Shown here: positions 46,766-59,602 of the stretch, one piece after another
How positions within the stretch are numbered: position 1 is the first letter of the stretch
Layout of the letters: each line of letters begins with the position of its first letter
Assembly: GCA_018136815.1 (NCBI GenBank)
Contig: CM030936.1
Span: 2,507,079-2,571,078 of the forward strand
Origin: Isochrysis galbana
Taxonomy: Eukaryota > Haptophyta > Isochrysidales > Isochrysidaceae
Length of the DNA: 64,000 nucleotides
Direction of reading: 5' to 3'
Position numbers and translations under genes: made by a program
Notes under the pieces: model-generated
Database searches by the model: none
What the model saw: only the letters and a program-made list of their open reading frames with translations
What the model was told of the DNA's origin: nothing

Positions 46766-49700
46766 CTACGGACCCCTCTCGTCGGCCGCGCGATAGCCCA
46801 TTCTCGGATCCTCGGAGTGCGCCGAGGTTGTGGTGCTCTCGCCACCACCAATACCATCGTAGTACGCCTCATAGTCGTAGATTGCCATGTCATCGTCCGC
46901 GGCCAACCCCTTGCGCTCGGCACGGCGCGAGCCAGGCGCATGGTGCTGCCGATGGGCGTCGCGGCGACCCCCGCCCGTACTAGATCGACTACGATGTGGA
47001 TGTGGCTCGCCACGCTCCACCCGAGGCCATCCGCCCAAGTGTCGGCCGCCACCAATGGACTGACGATGGGCCTCGCCATCAGGCGCTCCTAGCTCTGAGA
47101 GCGGCGTTTCGAGGGCCAGTGGAGGAGAGGAACCCAAAGCATAGTGGATAGCATGGAGCACGCGCGTCGCATCGGAATCGGGGTTACGCTCGACGGCCGC
47201 CGCCTTCGAGAGTCGTTTAGTGAGGTGAACAAGGTCGGACAAGATAGACGAAAGCTGCGGCAAGAGGTTGGGGTGAGAGCCTTAGAATCCATGGTGCTCG
47301 CGGTGCGCACGTGACACGCGAGCGACACGTCTGCAGAGGAACCCGGGCGGGCAGCGACTCACCTGCCCGCCGCCCATTGAGCTAGCAGACGGTCTCAGCT
47401 CATCTGTACGACTAAGTGAAAAGCCTTGGCCGCCGCCCACAGCGCCACCTAACGCATCTCCTCGCCGCCGGTGCTCCGACGCACGGCGGCTAATTGCGGA
47501 TGGCCCTGGGGCCTCACCGATGCGACCCCACTCACCCGACCCGGAGCGCGGAACTTTGCCATGGAGCTTGCGCGAGCCGTGCATGCCACCACCGCGCTCG
47601 TGCGTAGCTGCACGCGGCACCATGGGAGGCGGTGCAAGGGAGGCACCGCCAAGGCTCGCCTGCTTGACGAGGCGCGCCTGATCTCGCGGCTTGAGCGCAC
47701 GCAGCTCTTGGACGAGCTCGCCAACCGAGACGTCCTTTAGTCGAGTGGCTGCCCACTGGATAGAGATCGGCAGCCCACCTAACTTGTTGATGAGCTCATG
47801 ATGCCTTAGCGTGCCGAGCAAGTCGAAGGAGGCCTCCTCGTCCGATGTAGCAGATGGATCAAGCAGTTCTTCCATGTCGAGGGGCCGCTCGCACAACTCG
47901 AGCAAGAGCAAGGCCGCGTCCTTGGGAGACATGGGCTGTAGGCTGATTAGCCCGTACGTGAGCGGCGGGCGGCGTGTCATCTCCGTCTCAGCATCTGCGA
48001 GCCCGGACTCATAGGTACGCGCCCTAACGTCCGCACGCGTGTCCAAGACAACCTCCGATTCCCGCCGTAATTCGTCCAGGTCTATGGGGGCCTGCGAGCT
48101 TGACGAAACCAGCAGTCGCACGCCAGCCGAGAGCAACTGGTCCAAAAAATAGAAGAATTGGGTTCGCGAATTGGCGATCGCTGCCTCGCACCGATCAAGA
48201 ATGAGCAAGCACTGGTTGAAGCGCGAGAGGTGGACCGACAGCTCGGCAGCAGAGCGCGCAGGGAAGTTCAGAGTTGCACCCAGCTGCGCGCGCACTCGGT
48301 CCGTCTTGCGGAGTCCGTCAAGAGAGCACACGAAGATGCCATGCGGGAAGGCGCCGCGCTGGCGGAGGTAGGTTGCAGCCTCGAGCACGAGCGCCGACTT
48401 GCCAAGGCCCCTTGCGCCGTGCACGTAAGTAAGTTGGTTGCGCAGGCAAGATACGAGCAGCTCGTGAAGCTCCAGGTGGCGACCCACGAAAGCGATGCCG
48501 TGGGCGAGCGGAGCGCTGCCGGTCGAGGACCTCGCTGATGCTGGCGCGGGTTCGCACGCACCTGGGACGAGCGCCAGTGTTGTAGTCGCACGAGATGGGT
48601 CCCCGGCAGAGGCTGCTGGAGCCGACACTTGAGCGTCAACCGCGGGTGAGCTCTCATCGCTCTCCGATGAGCTGCTCTTCCTGCGACGGCGCAGCGGTGC
48701 TGTCTGCCATCCTTGAGGGTCGCGGGCCGCTGCAGGCGAGTCTGCTGTGCCGCAAGTCGCGGCCGCGATGACCTCGCCAGAGCACACCGTCGCATCGGCT
48801 GCGCTCGTCGGACGCAAGCCTTGGCAGCTGCACGAACGTTGCATTGATACAATCCCCGTGTCGGTAGGATTCTGCACAGGCCGCGCGTGCGAATCGAGAT
48901 TCCAAGGGCATTGCTGTCGCGAGACGTCCTCCATCTCGCCCGGTGGCGGCAGAGGTTCGAAGTTGGGTGCGGCACCAAGCAGGACAAATCGGCCGCCTGA
49001 GGCAGCAGATGTTACGCGACCAGGCACGTCGACTGCCCCGTTTTTAAGCACGTCCTCAGAGTTCGCATCAGAGGCCACAAGACTCTGTCGCGCCCCAGCG
49101 CGCTCACGCTGTGCTGCCGCGGCAGCAACGGCAAACGCGTCGCGAGGAGTGCGGCCGTCGTCAAGCAAGGCACCATAGAAAGCGGCGCAGAAAGCCGTGA
49201 CTTGCGCCTCGGGAAGCCGCCCGCGGATGGCGATGACAGTACGGCAACCCGCTTCAAGGAAGGCGCGGCCCGCCTCCTCGGAGCATCCAGCGGACAGAAG
49301 GACAAGCGAGGGCGTCGTGCTAGCAGCGGAGAGCAGAGCACGCAGCTCGGGTAGTGGAAGCGGCACCAGCTCCCCGGCTTCGCCTTCCAAGGACATGCCC
49401 CCCTGTGGATACCGAGAGGTGGTAGGTTGCGGAGATTGAATGGGCGGCATGTGCATGGGGGTGAGGCGCAAAGCCGCAGGTGGAACGTACCATGTAGTCC
49501 GGTGCTGGTAGAAAGTGGAGCATTGGCGCTTCAGGCTGCTCCAGTGCGGCGGCGAGTGATGCGCGCGTCGCGACCTCAAATTGAACCTGAGGCGCAGTTT
49601 TAGACACCGGTCGTTTGGAACGAGGGGCGAATCAGCTACGAAGCCGTTCAGCTATTGTGCTCTGCCATACCACTAGGGATCGCTTAATTTCCCGGCACAA

Positions 49701-52700
49701 AAACGCACCAGCAACTTCCGCCGCATGGCCGCCAGCGACTCTCGAAGGTGCCTCCAGCATCGTAGACCAGCCCGCTTGGAAAACGCGACGGGGCGCAGCC
49801 GCATGCCGGTCTTGCCGGAGCTTACGCCGATGACGGCACAGGTCCGCTTCGCTTCGGAGGTCGCGGCAGCGGGCGCAAGCTGAGGCTGCCATAGGATCAG
49901 CGGCGCTGCGTGCATGACCATGAGCCGTGGAGCGCCAGATCTAGAACCGTCATGGCGGAGCAAAAGTGCTCGACGCATCGCCTCGTGAGATGCGAGCGCC
50001 GACTGCGCGCGTACACCATCGCCACGATCCTAGAAGACAAAGATGGAGGAGAAAAGTGAAGAACGGCCAAGATAGGATTAGCGAACCGCAGCACAAAGCA
50101 AGGGTAGGTTCGGCGAACACATACCTGCCACAACTCGGCCGCTTTGAGCATCAGCTCCCTAGCGGCATCCAATTCTCCCATGGCCGCACGGCTTTTGCCG
50201 CGCAGCTCTAGCACTGCCGGGTCGTCAACAATAGCAGTGCCGAGAAGTGAGACTGCGCGCTGAGGATCGCCCCTATGAGGGAAGAAGATGAAAGGAAGCT
50301 GCAATAAGTCAACCGCAAGGCTGTGAACTATGATTGAGGAGGGCGACTCCCACTCCACACAGCGATAGCACCCGGGGTCGCGGCGCTAGAACGCCTTGGT
50401 CACTCACCGAATTAGTGCGAGCCAAGCGAGACCAGCTGTGGCGACCATCCAGTGTTCGCGCTCCTCGTCCGTCGCGGAGATGGTAGTACTCGCCTCACTC
50501 GATGCTGCATCCGTAGTAGTGCCTCCAAGTACTGATATCAGCGAAGCGGAACCACCATCGCCGGGGAGGCGAGAGGGTGGTTCCCTGGGCGAGCTGCTTT
50601 GGCTAGCGAAGCTTTTGTTGGCTGCGTCGCCACTGGACCCCTCAGATGATTGGCGCGAAAGCATCGCATCGATGACACGCAACTCTTTCTCAGAACCAGG
50701 CGCATGAAGAAGTGATCGAAGCGAGGGGGGTAGGCGACGGAGCACCTCGATGAAGTACTTCTCGGCATGAGCGAGCTGCGCCTCGCGCGCTGTGTGGGAG
50801 GAGGGGAGCTGCTCGCGCTCGCGTGATGGTGAAGAGGACGTCGAGCCACCATTCTTTGGCGAATATAGGGAGGCAGAGGCCTCACTCAATCCCGCGGAGA
50901 TGGACGTGTCCACGTCGATTTGTTTGTCCTGGGAAAGAATGGACGAGCCAAGCAAATAAAAATCGATGATACACGCCATCGTTGGGTGGCGACGGAGCCT
51001 TTGGCCTCGCAATGCGTCAACGGGGAGTCTACTAGCACAAGGGAGCTCCGCACGGTGTTGCGTGCAAAGGAGGGGAAAGGGTTGAGGCTGCGATGTGTTG
51101 CACACCTTGATGTAAGAATTGCCTAGCATGAGGAGTGCCTTTATGAGGCCGGGCATTTGCCGACGAGACCTCCTAGCACTCGCCAAACCAGCTACCTGCT
51201 TCCAGCGCTGCTGCCCACTTGAAGCTCTGCTGCCAATCTCACCCACGGAGCCCCTAGTCGCGAGGGTCATCCCCAGGGCCGAGGCCGGGGGCGCAGCCGC
51301 AACGTTTTCTCCGTCTATGGTGGCGACGCTGGCGAGGACATCGAGCTGCGTCAAACTCAGCGCCACGCCAGTTGTCGCCGGTGGATTTGGCATCGCATCG
51401 GGACATGAAGCCACACTGTCCCCGGGAAGCGAAGGCCATGTCGACGCCAGTGCACAAGACGGCATGATCGACGGACCACTTCCTGCCAAGGGTTGTTGCT
51501 CGGCCGCCACTTGTACTCGCCCAGCGGCTGGGCTCGCGGCGAACGCCGACGAGTCCTTCGATGTCCTTGCGGCGGCAACGACCGAAGCGGCAACCGAAGG
51601 CCGCACAAAGAGGCGTTGGTGCAGCAAGGGCGAAAGACTGACCGAGACCAAAGATTCGCCGCCGCTCAGAGATTCGTCAGGATACGCACCAACTACAGCA
51701 CCCGCATTGCCATCACTTCCCAAAGCCACCGCGCCGCCATTTGTGCCGCTTCCACCATCTGAAGATCCGAGTTCGCAGATGCCAAGGGCATCAACATCCA
51801 TGCTAGCGCAAGATGCGCGCAAAGAAGGGTGCGGCGCGGATAGGGACACTGCAGTGGTGCTATCCTGGATGAGAGCATCCAAATCAACGGAGCCTCGGGA
51901 CGTGACAACTGAAGAGTCGGGGCCGTGGCGCGGTATTTCTGAGGCATCGGTTTCAGAATCGTTGGAAGAGGAATGGTCATCGGATGGTGCCGACGGAGCC
52001 TCCGCATATGCGAGCACCGCCTCGTGAAGCACAGCCTGCGAGGCAGCGGGATACACCGGGTGCCGAAAGACGGTGAAGAAGTGGATTCGCAAGTTATCCA
52101 GAGCTTTCAGCCAATGGCTGAGTGTCAAGAGGGGAAGACGGCTGCCGCATCGATACGAGGCGGGAGCGGCAGAGATTGGGACTGGCTATAGCAACGCTCA
52201 AGCATAGCAGCAACACAACGTGGTCTCTAACCAACAATACAAGAGCCGCCCATGCGGCAGGCGTCGCAGCAAGTCATCCTCTCGCAATTACCTGCGCGAG
52301 GTTGAGTGCGCCAGGATCGTCTGCACGAAGCAGCATTTGGCCGCCAAGGAGGAGCTTGAGGTCGCCGAGCATGTCCGCGGTGACACCAAGAAACTGCAGA
52401 AGGCGCAAGACAACGAAAAGGTTGACAATGTGATTTGGTTCGATTCGAAGGCGGGGCATGTGCCGTGGCAGGCAGAGGCTCCCGTTGCGTCCAATCGCGC
52501 AAGCGCAAGAAATGGTGTAGTTGCCTTGACCTGCAGGGCTTCAATGGTCTTCTCCGCCGCAGATGCGGCTTCGTCAATCCTCCCCAGAATGGCGAGGATG
52601 CGCGAAAGCGCCTCTCCTACTCTCGCCGTATGGCGCACACACGGTTCCATTTCACCGCTGGAATGGCGGAAGCAAGGTCCCGCGTGATCGCCGTGATGAG

Positions 52701-55700
52701 AGTGCCGGTGCTCTCTTTGTTCTGATTCTGCGAAGTCATTCGCTTCGGGCTCCGATGATTTGATGAGGCTGAGACGCTCATGGCTCAGACACGCCCACAT
52801 GTTCGGCGCAAGAGAGTCAGACATCACCTGGGATTTGGGGGGGGGGGGGGGGGGTTGCAAACCGCGCCTCAATTGCACCAAAACGAGTCTCGGTGTGCAA
52901 AACTGTCGTTGGAAACGCCGACCGCCCAGCGTGTCTCGGCCGCGCACCTTGCGCCATCGCATCGCCTCGTCACCGCTTCTAGGAGCCCCACCGTGATCAC
53001 CTGCGGACCCATCGTCATTCGTGCCCATCGATGCAGCTGGCTTGGCGAGATCGGAATTCTCCTGCTCCAGGAGCGCGACAACACGCTCGCCAAGAGTCGC
53101 GAAGTGCCTCGCGCAACGGCAGGCGAGCCGACGCATCGCTTTGGGTGGGAGCAAGTTATCAAGGTTGGGATCAAGCTCTGACATGAACTGCGATGGGAAA
53201 ATGACAAGGAGACACGGAATAGCGGTCTAGGCACAAGTTGAAGATACATTCAAAAGCAAAACGCGGTTGACAAGGTTCTATGTGGCGTTGCGCTCAGCCC
53301 ACGCGAAAAGGGAAATGAAACTCACATGGTCGACAGACTCGGCTGAGTACCTGGCCGATCGTGGATTGGCACCTTCGATTGGTCTTGGAAGTTGTGGCAT
53401 TGGGATCGTACGCCGACGCACGAGCCAGCGCATTTCTGGGTGTGCGGGGACTAGTTCAGAGTCCTCAGGAGAGTCGCCGGGGCGTTGGACCAAGACCTGA
53501 AGGGGGCCAAGCTCGGATCAGCGCATCACACCGACTTCGCGAAAGCCTAAGTCCAACGAAGGATAGGCCTGCGGCATAGCTAGAGGGCAGCGGATCGGAT
53601 CTCGCCTGCATGAGCGGCTCCCATCGAGGAACAGCCATTTCGGCCTCCGGTATTTCCGCAGTGGTCAGGGCACCCTGACAAAGGCATTCACCATTTGCAT
53701 TGCGGACCATGCATGCCTATTTGTAAGGGAGGTTCAGGAAGAATGCGGTCATAAGAACGCAGGCACCTTTAAGTCAACCCCAAACTCCACGTATTGATAG
53801 ACAGACCACCTCGCCCTCCCGAGTCGTCAAGTGTTTGACCTGCGGCTTTCACCTATTAGTTGACCGGGCTCCAGGCGCAAACTGCCCACTCACCTCGGAA
53901 ATTGCGGCCCTCACACCGACATCGTCGACGTCCCATAGCTCGTCGAGCTCCATCGCCAACACTCCGCCAGGCAATAGCGTCATGACCGCTAGCAACGTGT
54001 AGGCCGCAGCATTGGTATGCCGTAAAAAGGTCAAAGATATCTGTGTGCGGAAGGAGTGGGGGATCGACTCAAAGAACATCTACCAAGAGCCTAGTGCAGT
54101 CACGCCCCGAAGGTTTGAGCAGATGAGTGTCGATACCTCACGCCACTAGCTGACTGACGGCCCGTGGCATACTCCCCTAAGCCATGGGGTGCATGAAAGG
54201 CGTGGGGCGAAAACTCACCTCCATGGTTTTCCGTACCATCTTTTGCACCGCGTCCTCTTGCTCTAAAATAGAAGTGGAAACCATCGTCGCTTCCGTATCC
54301 ACAGGGCGCGACGAAGACAGAGGCGATAAATCATGTGCAGGAGCATCTAGGGGCAAGGGATCTTCGTCCCGGCGTGTTGATGGCACAATGGATACTGCTC
54401 CCTCCATTGAGGCGCGCTGCGACTCGTGCACAACTGTCGGCGAAGCATCTGTGACAGCGGAGTGGTCGAGCCTACAAACCGCCGCGGAGACGGCCAAGGG
54501 GGCGGCGCTCAGGCTATCTGCCAACGGCACAACGCCACCATCGTCATATGATGACAGCTTATCCGAATAAGAGTCACTAGCCACGGCCACGGAGGCGCTA
54601 CCGACGGCCGTCGTCTCGACGCTGGACACCTCTTCTCCGAATGCAGCAACTCCGTCAGGGGGCGCTTGGGCAACACTGTCGAGGTGCGACGAACCCGCCC
54701 CGCGGGCGCTCATTGCTCCGTTACGGGCCTCAATCTTTTCGAGAGAGTCCAACAAGGGCGTTCCATTGCTGGAGCTGCTCGTGCTGCAGGTGCCGATCGT
54801 GTTCGCCCGCTTGAGGCGAGACCGTAGCAACGGTGGGCCTTGGTCCCTAGCGACTGAATCGGTCGCCTGATGAGTGGGCAACGGCATGAATTTCTTTTGA
54901 TCCTGCTCGTGGCCGGAACGAGGTGCAGTCATGGGTGATGTGGCGATCGACACGCGAGAACCCACGGTATCGGGAACACCGTGACTAACACTTGCGGACG
55001 AGTTCTCCGCAGAAGCCATGGCCGTAGTGGTGGCAGCCGCAGGAGTTGGACTCCCATCCACACTTGCGGTATGCGGTAGCACACTCGCTGCCAGGGCAGT
55101 CGGAGGTTGTGGCGGGAAGAGGTCCCTCTCTAAATCTTCAAGAGTGGCTCCTTGCCGAAGTACTGGCGCCGCCTGACAGATGGCTCGCGGCATGCCGCCG
55201 AAGGCCTTGAGGACCGGGTGTTGAAGTAGAGCATTTGCGTTGCGTAGCTCGGGAGGAAGAGCCTCGATTGCTAAATCACGAAAGAGGCGCGCTGCGTCAT
55301 GGGGATGAAGCGGCTGAACCTAATCAGCAGGTAAATGGGGAGATGGTTAACAAAAGAACTCAGGATCGTCGCAATGGAATGAGATCATCCCCCTTTTAAT
55401 TGAAGTCGGAGACCAATGCGCATTACGCGCCTCGCCACGTGACTATGAAAAGAGGCGCGACGCCTCCTCCTCAATCTCACCTTGAACACTCGTTCTCCTT
55501 CCAATTCGAGAGGTTCGCGAGAGGTGCACAGCACCCGTAGCTCTTTGGTAGTGAGCAATTTTGCGATGAGCGGACGCGCCACAGGGCAAGAAATGGTATC
55601 GTCAACACCATCAAAAACCAACAAGCCACGCCTGACACATCAGCATCAAGTCGTGGCATGAAGCAAGGGGTATATGCTGGGGATGGCACAGCTTTTAGCA

Positions 55701-58700
55701 ATGTCTGCAAGTAAAGAGGAATATATTCTAGGAGCTCGGGCTGCGCTGACCAATTTTTGAGGCCTCTGGCGACATCCGACAATGAGCGGAGCTCCATTTC
55801 GAGTGCCTCTGCCAATGCGACAAGAGCGTCGCTCTGCGATCGTCGACCAGAAAGCTCAACACATACGCACCTAGGGCGGAACAAACAATCCTCTGAGTGA
55901 ATGAACTCAGCAACTCTCAGGAAAATGTCAATGACCGTGGCTGACGATGCTAGGCGACTGCTGGCACAAGGAACTGACTGGCTTGGCCACTCAACCCCGG
56001 GACGTCGAGCCGACTTACCCATCCGGAAACCATCGACGCTCGTATAGATGCCCAGCTGCTGCGATGGCGAGATTCGTCTTGCCTACACCGGGCTTGCCTG
56101 TGAGGGTCACCAGTCGGACCTCCTTCTGCCGCTTGCGACCCAGCATGAGCACGAGCTCTCGTAGCTCGATGGCGCGACCCAAAAACGGCTTCTGCAAGTA
56201 GGGCGGCTCGAGTGGGGGCAGCGGATTGCGATCTATCGGTTCACCGGGCGGGAGGCCGTGAAAAAGCACCACTTCGTGAGGGTCGTGCGGCATATCCGAG
56301 CGGCCAAAGCCTCCAAGTCCCGAGCCGCCCATCCCACCAAGCCCTGAAAGCGCGCCCGCAGTAACAGCGGAAGCTGGTGCTTGCGACGAGCGTGGGGCCT
56401 GAGGAAGTAGCACGAATTTGGATGCCTCCCCTGCAGGATCGGGCATTCTCATTGAAGGAGCCGTCGCCGCCAAAGCCGCGGCGCCCATCTGCCCAAGGGT
56501 GCACTGAGGTAAGTCGCCATTTACGGGATGCACGCCGTTGGCACGGGGCTGTTTGGCGGGCACGGGAGCCATCATATCGGTGGGATGCTCAGTGTACTTC
56601 ATCGATGCTTTCACCTGAAAAGACGCACGGACAGTGTTCCCCTGCACAAGCGCAAGGTAAAGATGTCGCGCAAAGAGCGCTGCTGCGTCGTCGAGGACCT
56701 GGGGCGGAGTAACGAGGTTGGCGCTCAGGTGGTGCGAAAGGGATAGCAATACAGCGAGGAGGGGGGCCATTGGTAACATTGGCATGGGGAACTGCGTAAG
56801 GAGTGCATGCACCAACTCTCCGCCGGCTCTCTTCTATACACCTAGGCTCGCTTCGCGTGTGTCCATGCCTCTTTCTTCACCATCCAGCTGCTTCCCTTGC
56901 CACCAACACATGGAAACCCTCGCTCCCATCCTTTTCATCCCGATGGCAGCGGCTATTTACCTTGGCCTCAGCTCGCACTGCGACGACATGTGGAACCCCA
57001 CAATCAGCAAAGACCTGCGCAGCCGGCTGTGAGTGGCACGCGGAGACGAAGACGAGCCCCGTGCCTCTGACGAGGCCGGCCGGGGTCAGCAAAGCATGGA
57101 GCCTCGACAGCGAGAGCTGATCAAGCGAGCCCTCCGCGTCTTCGAAGCCCAAAAAAAAAGCGCCGCTCTCATCCATGTCCCCATGGCAGACAAGATGCAA
57201 AACCTGGCAATGAAGCAGCGGGTCGTGGGCGGTACTTGAGGGTGGGAATGGAAACCAGTGGCTTCCTGTGGCTCATGACAGCCGAAGACTCCCCTCAGGG
57301 GCACAGGCGGCAGTGAGATCCCCGAACCCACAGCCACCACGTGTCGCAGGTGCCCAGAAGAGGCCATTGCGCTCCCCCATCGTCGCGTGCGGACTACGCG
57401 GAAGCGCGATGCCAACCCGCTGGTTTGTCTGCCTCCCATGTCCCTTGTTTTGCGGTCACAATGTGTGTGTGTGTGGGGGGGGGGGGGGCTCACCGACGGC
57501 TTGAGCGCTAGCATTTCGCACATAGACGCGCTCGAGGCCACATCCGAGCACAAAGAGACCTGCTTCCGTGCACGTCGCAGCACGTCCCGTAGCGCCCGCA
57601 CCTCTCCCTTGAAGTCGAGCGACAGTGCCTGATGGTCCAAAGGCATCACCATCTTCTTCTTCCGCCACACGAGTGGCGCGGCGTGCAGAAGTGCAAATTC
57701 AAGTTGGTCGCCGTAGTGTATTCCAGCAGAACGAGCCAGGGAGTGGGAGCTCAGCTGATGGCCGATGCCAGGTCCGCCACCGCATATGCCGAGCGCGTTG
57801 CCACCCCCCGCACCGAGCAGCGCACCGCCCGAAGGACCTGAGGGTGGTGGGAATGAGCCACCGCCCGACGGATCGTGGCGCAGAAATGCGACACGTGCTG
57901 CCGCCTGCGAGATGGGTTGCAATGGCGGAATCGTCGGAAGATCCGGTGGGGGAGGACCGTTCGCAGACAATGCGCGAGGCGTTCGCGACAGCTGTAGCGG
58001 CGCCCCGCTCTGTGACGGAGGCGTGGGAACACCTGGCGGCGTGACAGGCGGTGCCAGCCGCGGCAAGCCCAGCCCATTGCCAACATCCACGAGACGCTGC
58101 ATGGTGTCGAGGGATGCGGCACCTTCGTCCATGGCAGGGCTCTGGCCTCCAGCGCCATGTGTGCCGTGGGCGTCCTCTATGACACCTTCCGCGAAGCGAG
58201 CGCGTCGCGCGGCCCCAACTGACGGCGCTTCGCCCAGCGCGCCGTTGCAGCTACCCTCGCGGCAGGCGCTTGCTCGATCCTCTCCTTGTGTCGTAGCGCC
58301 GGCTCCAGACGCACTCTCATCACCAGGTCCACTTAGTACGGAGATCCATTCCGCAGACGGCTGAGCAGAGCAAGGGGTGGAATGCGTGGTTGAACCGCCG
58401 CCCCCCTCGCTCGTCGAGCACTCGTCAGAGTGCGAGCGCATCGACTGGGGCGGAACGCTCGTCGGAGGTGTCGGAGAGTAACCATGCCCCAGTTGACCGC
58501 TGACCCTACCATAAGGTGGCAGGTTGCTTGCCCCAACAGAAGTTTGGACGCCGAAGCTAGGTGATCGCCCGTCATAACTGCCAAGATCGCAGAAATTCCC
58601 ACCACCCATCTCAGGCGCGCAGCTGGACGCTGGCCCATACCCCATCCCACCACACATAGGCCCATGGTAGCTCGGGACCCGAATGGCGCCACGCCCAAAG

Positions 58701-59369
58701 TTCTCACTGGCGGTGTGTCGTGAAGCGACAGCAAGGGGGGGGGCCATGCGCTCGTCCCAAAGCGTTACGGCAGCCGCACTGCCCGAGTCAATGGATGTGC
58801 CGCTCGCCGAAACGGCGGATGAGGCCTGGTGTGTTGACGCGTAAACCATCGGTGGTTGTGGCAGTGGCTGCAGTGGGAAGAGGTCGAGCTTGATCTCGAG
58901 GAGTCGTGCGTGCCCTCCGACCACGGGACATCCATCAAGAGGATGCGTGTTGCGGATCAGCGACCACGCCTCGAAAATACGGTCGTACACGCGGATCGCC
59001 TTGAGACGCGATTGGTCGACACCTGGGTCGGAATCAGGGCCGGACAACGTTCAGTGTGAGTCCCCTGTAGCATATGTAAGCAAGCACAAGACGAGAGGCG
59101 CGAGTAGCACAGCCATTGTACGTGCTCTGCTCGCGGCTCCTCCATTGGACGGTAGGGTGTGGCAAATCGATTTCCTCCCTCCTCTTTCCATGTCTCCGTT
59201 CTCCCCTCAGCATAGAGCGTCACTCACCGTCAGCAGTGAGGAAGTCGACTATCATGTCGGAGGAGACAGCGCCGTGGTTCCAGGGCACTCTAAGCAGCAG
59301 CTTCGTCGGGTCGTCGCCCAGCGTGTACCGGATCGCCAATTCTGAAGGGTCGGCCGGCTGCTCGTCCAT
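46766..59369 (-). CDS. Giant CHAT-NB-ARC-TPR-CHAT-NB-ARC protein (STAND-type immune/cell-death switch), about 19 exons
   Basis: Start 59369 (MDEQPADPSELAIRYTLGDD), stop at 46766. Exons derived by matching splice sites and phase: 59369-59228, 59022-57494, 57203-56961, 56698-56019, 55870-55751, 55631-55481, 55319-54219, 54079-53894, 53496-53326, 53187-52948, 52827-52531, one near 52450-52290, 52035 to about 51109, about 50930-50408, 50272-50125, 50029-49826, 49586-49491, 49402-47363 and 47254-46766. All checked junctions keep frame; only the exons around 52290-52450 and 50930-51110 are less certain. Product about 3,150 residues. Order: short N-domain, long disordered linker, CHAT, NB-ARC with winged helix, helical/TPR region, second CHAT, second NB-ARC, tail. 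STAND NTPases of this kind oligomerise on signal recognition and activate the attached effector, here a caspase-like CHAT protease. A two-gene alternative would need a promoter inside 50-52 kb. Confidence 0.75.
47700..48540 (-). other. NB-ARC NTPase 2
   Basis: Entry FVGRHLELHELLVSCL. P-loop VHGARGLGKSALVLEAATYL. Walker B CLLILDRCEAAI. Sensor LLVSSSSQAPIDL. GLPL-type LINKLGGLPISIQWAATRL. A full nucleotide-binding set, so this module may still switch. A Gly/Arg-rich tail follows to 47363. Confidence 0.8.
49180..50029 (-). other. CHAT domain 2 (probably catalytically dead)
   Basis: Starts RALLLRHDGSRSGAPRLMVM, then HAAPLILWQPQLAP, parallel to domain 1. It continues VQFEVATRASLAAALEQPEA and PMLHFLPAPDYM: the catalytic CHG/GHG His position is replaced by Pro-Ala. 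The Cys loop reads LVLLSAGCSEEAGRAFLEAG, with SAC changed to SAG and a Cys one place later. CRTVIAIRGRLPE and FCAAFYGALLDDGRTPRDAF complete the fold, and FVLLGA closes it. Confidence 0.75.
50125..53496 (-). other. Helical/TPR region between the two modules
   Basis: TPR-like pairs: ARVGEALSRILAILGRIDEA, NLFVVLRLLQFLGVTADMLG, AREAQLAHAEKYFIEVLRRL and the clear unit AVSLLGTAIVDDPAVLELRG with AMGELDAARELMLKAAELW. They are separated by long Ser-rich disordered inserts (about 51100-52000 and 50450-50650). TPRs are the usual partner of CHAT and act as sensors or scaffolds. Confidence 0.65.
53894..56210 (-). other. NB-ARC NTPase 1 with winged helix
   Basis: Entry motif FLGRAIELRELVLML. P-loop LTGKPGVGKTNLAIAAAG. 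Exon 5 CVCVELSGRRSQSDALVALA. Exon 6 Walker B RGLLVFDGVDD and sensor ELRVLCTSREPL. Exon 7 VQPLHPHDAARLFRDLAIEA with GGMPRAICQAAPVL (GLPL equivalent), then a 280-residue Ser/Thr/Ala-rich insert. Exon 8 winged helix TLLAVMTLLPGGVLAMELDE. Confidence 0.85.
56400..57740 (-). other. CHAT protease domain 1 (catalytic dyad intact)
   Basis: Begins near 57720 with GIHYGDQLEFALLHAAPLVW, then FKGEVRALRDVLRRARKQVS. Exon 3 brings VLHLVCHGDMDESGAFFLGF (catalytic His in CHG) and GLVFVSACHSQPAAQVFADC (catalytic Cys in SAC). Exon 4 continues ALFARHLYLALVQGNTVRAS and closes with KFVLLP. The spacing and both residues agree with CHAT, a caspase-fold peptidase. Confidence 0.85.
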
Positions 59370-59499
59370 TTCTCTACCTCTACGCCCCCCTCCCACTCTC
59401 TTTCTGTCTCTTTTCTCCTCTTTCTCCCTCTCCTGTCTCCTCCTCGCCTATCCTTCCCTTCTCTGCGACGGTCGATACCGCACTGCCCAAGGGAGGGAG

Positions 59500-59553
59500 G
59501 GAGGGAGAGAGAGAGAGGAGAGGGAGCGGGGAGGGGGGGGGGGGGGGGGGGGG

Positions 59554-59602
<49 letters not shown>

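Noticed and set aside
47471..49439. Plus-strand ORFs across 47-49 kb
   Set aside because: Antisense to the second NB-ARC exon, whose P-loop and Walker B motifs fix the minus strand as coding.
51119..52027. 302-codon plus-strand frame
   Set aside because: Antisense shadow of a Ser-rich exon of the CHAT/NB-ARC gene; composition mirrors that exon and no motif is present.
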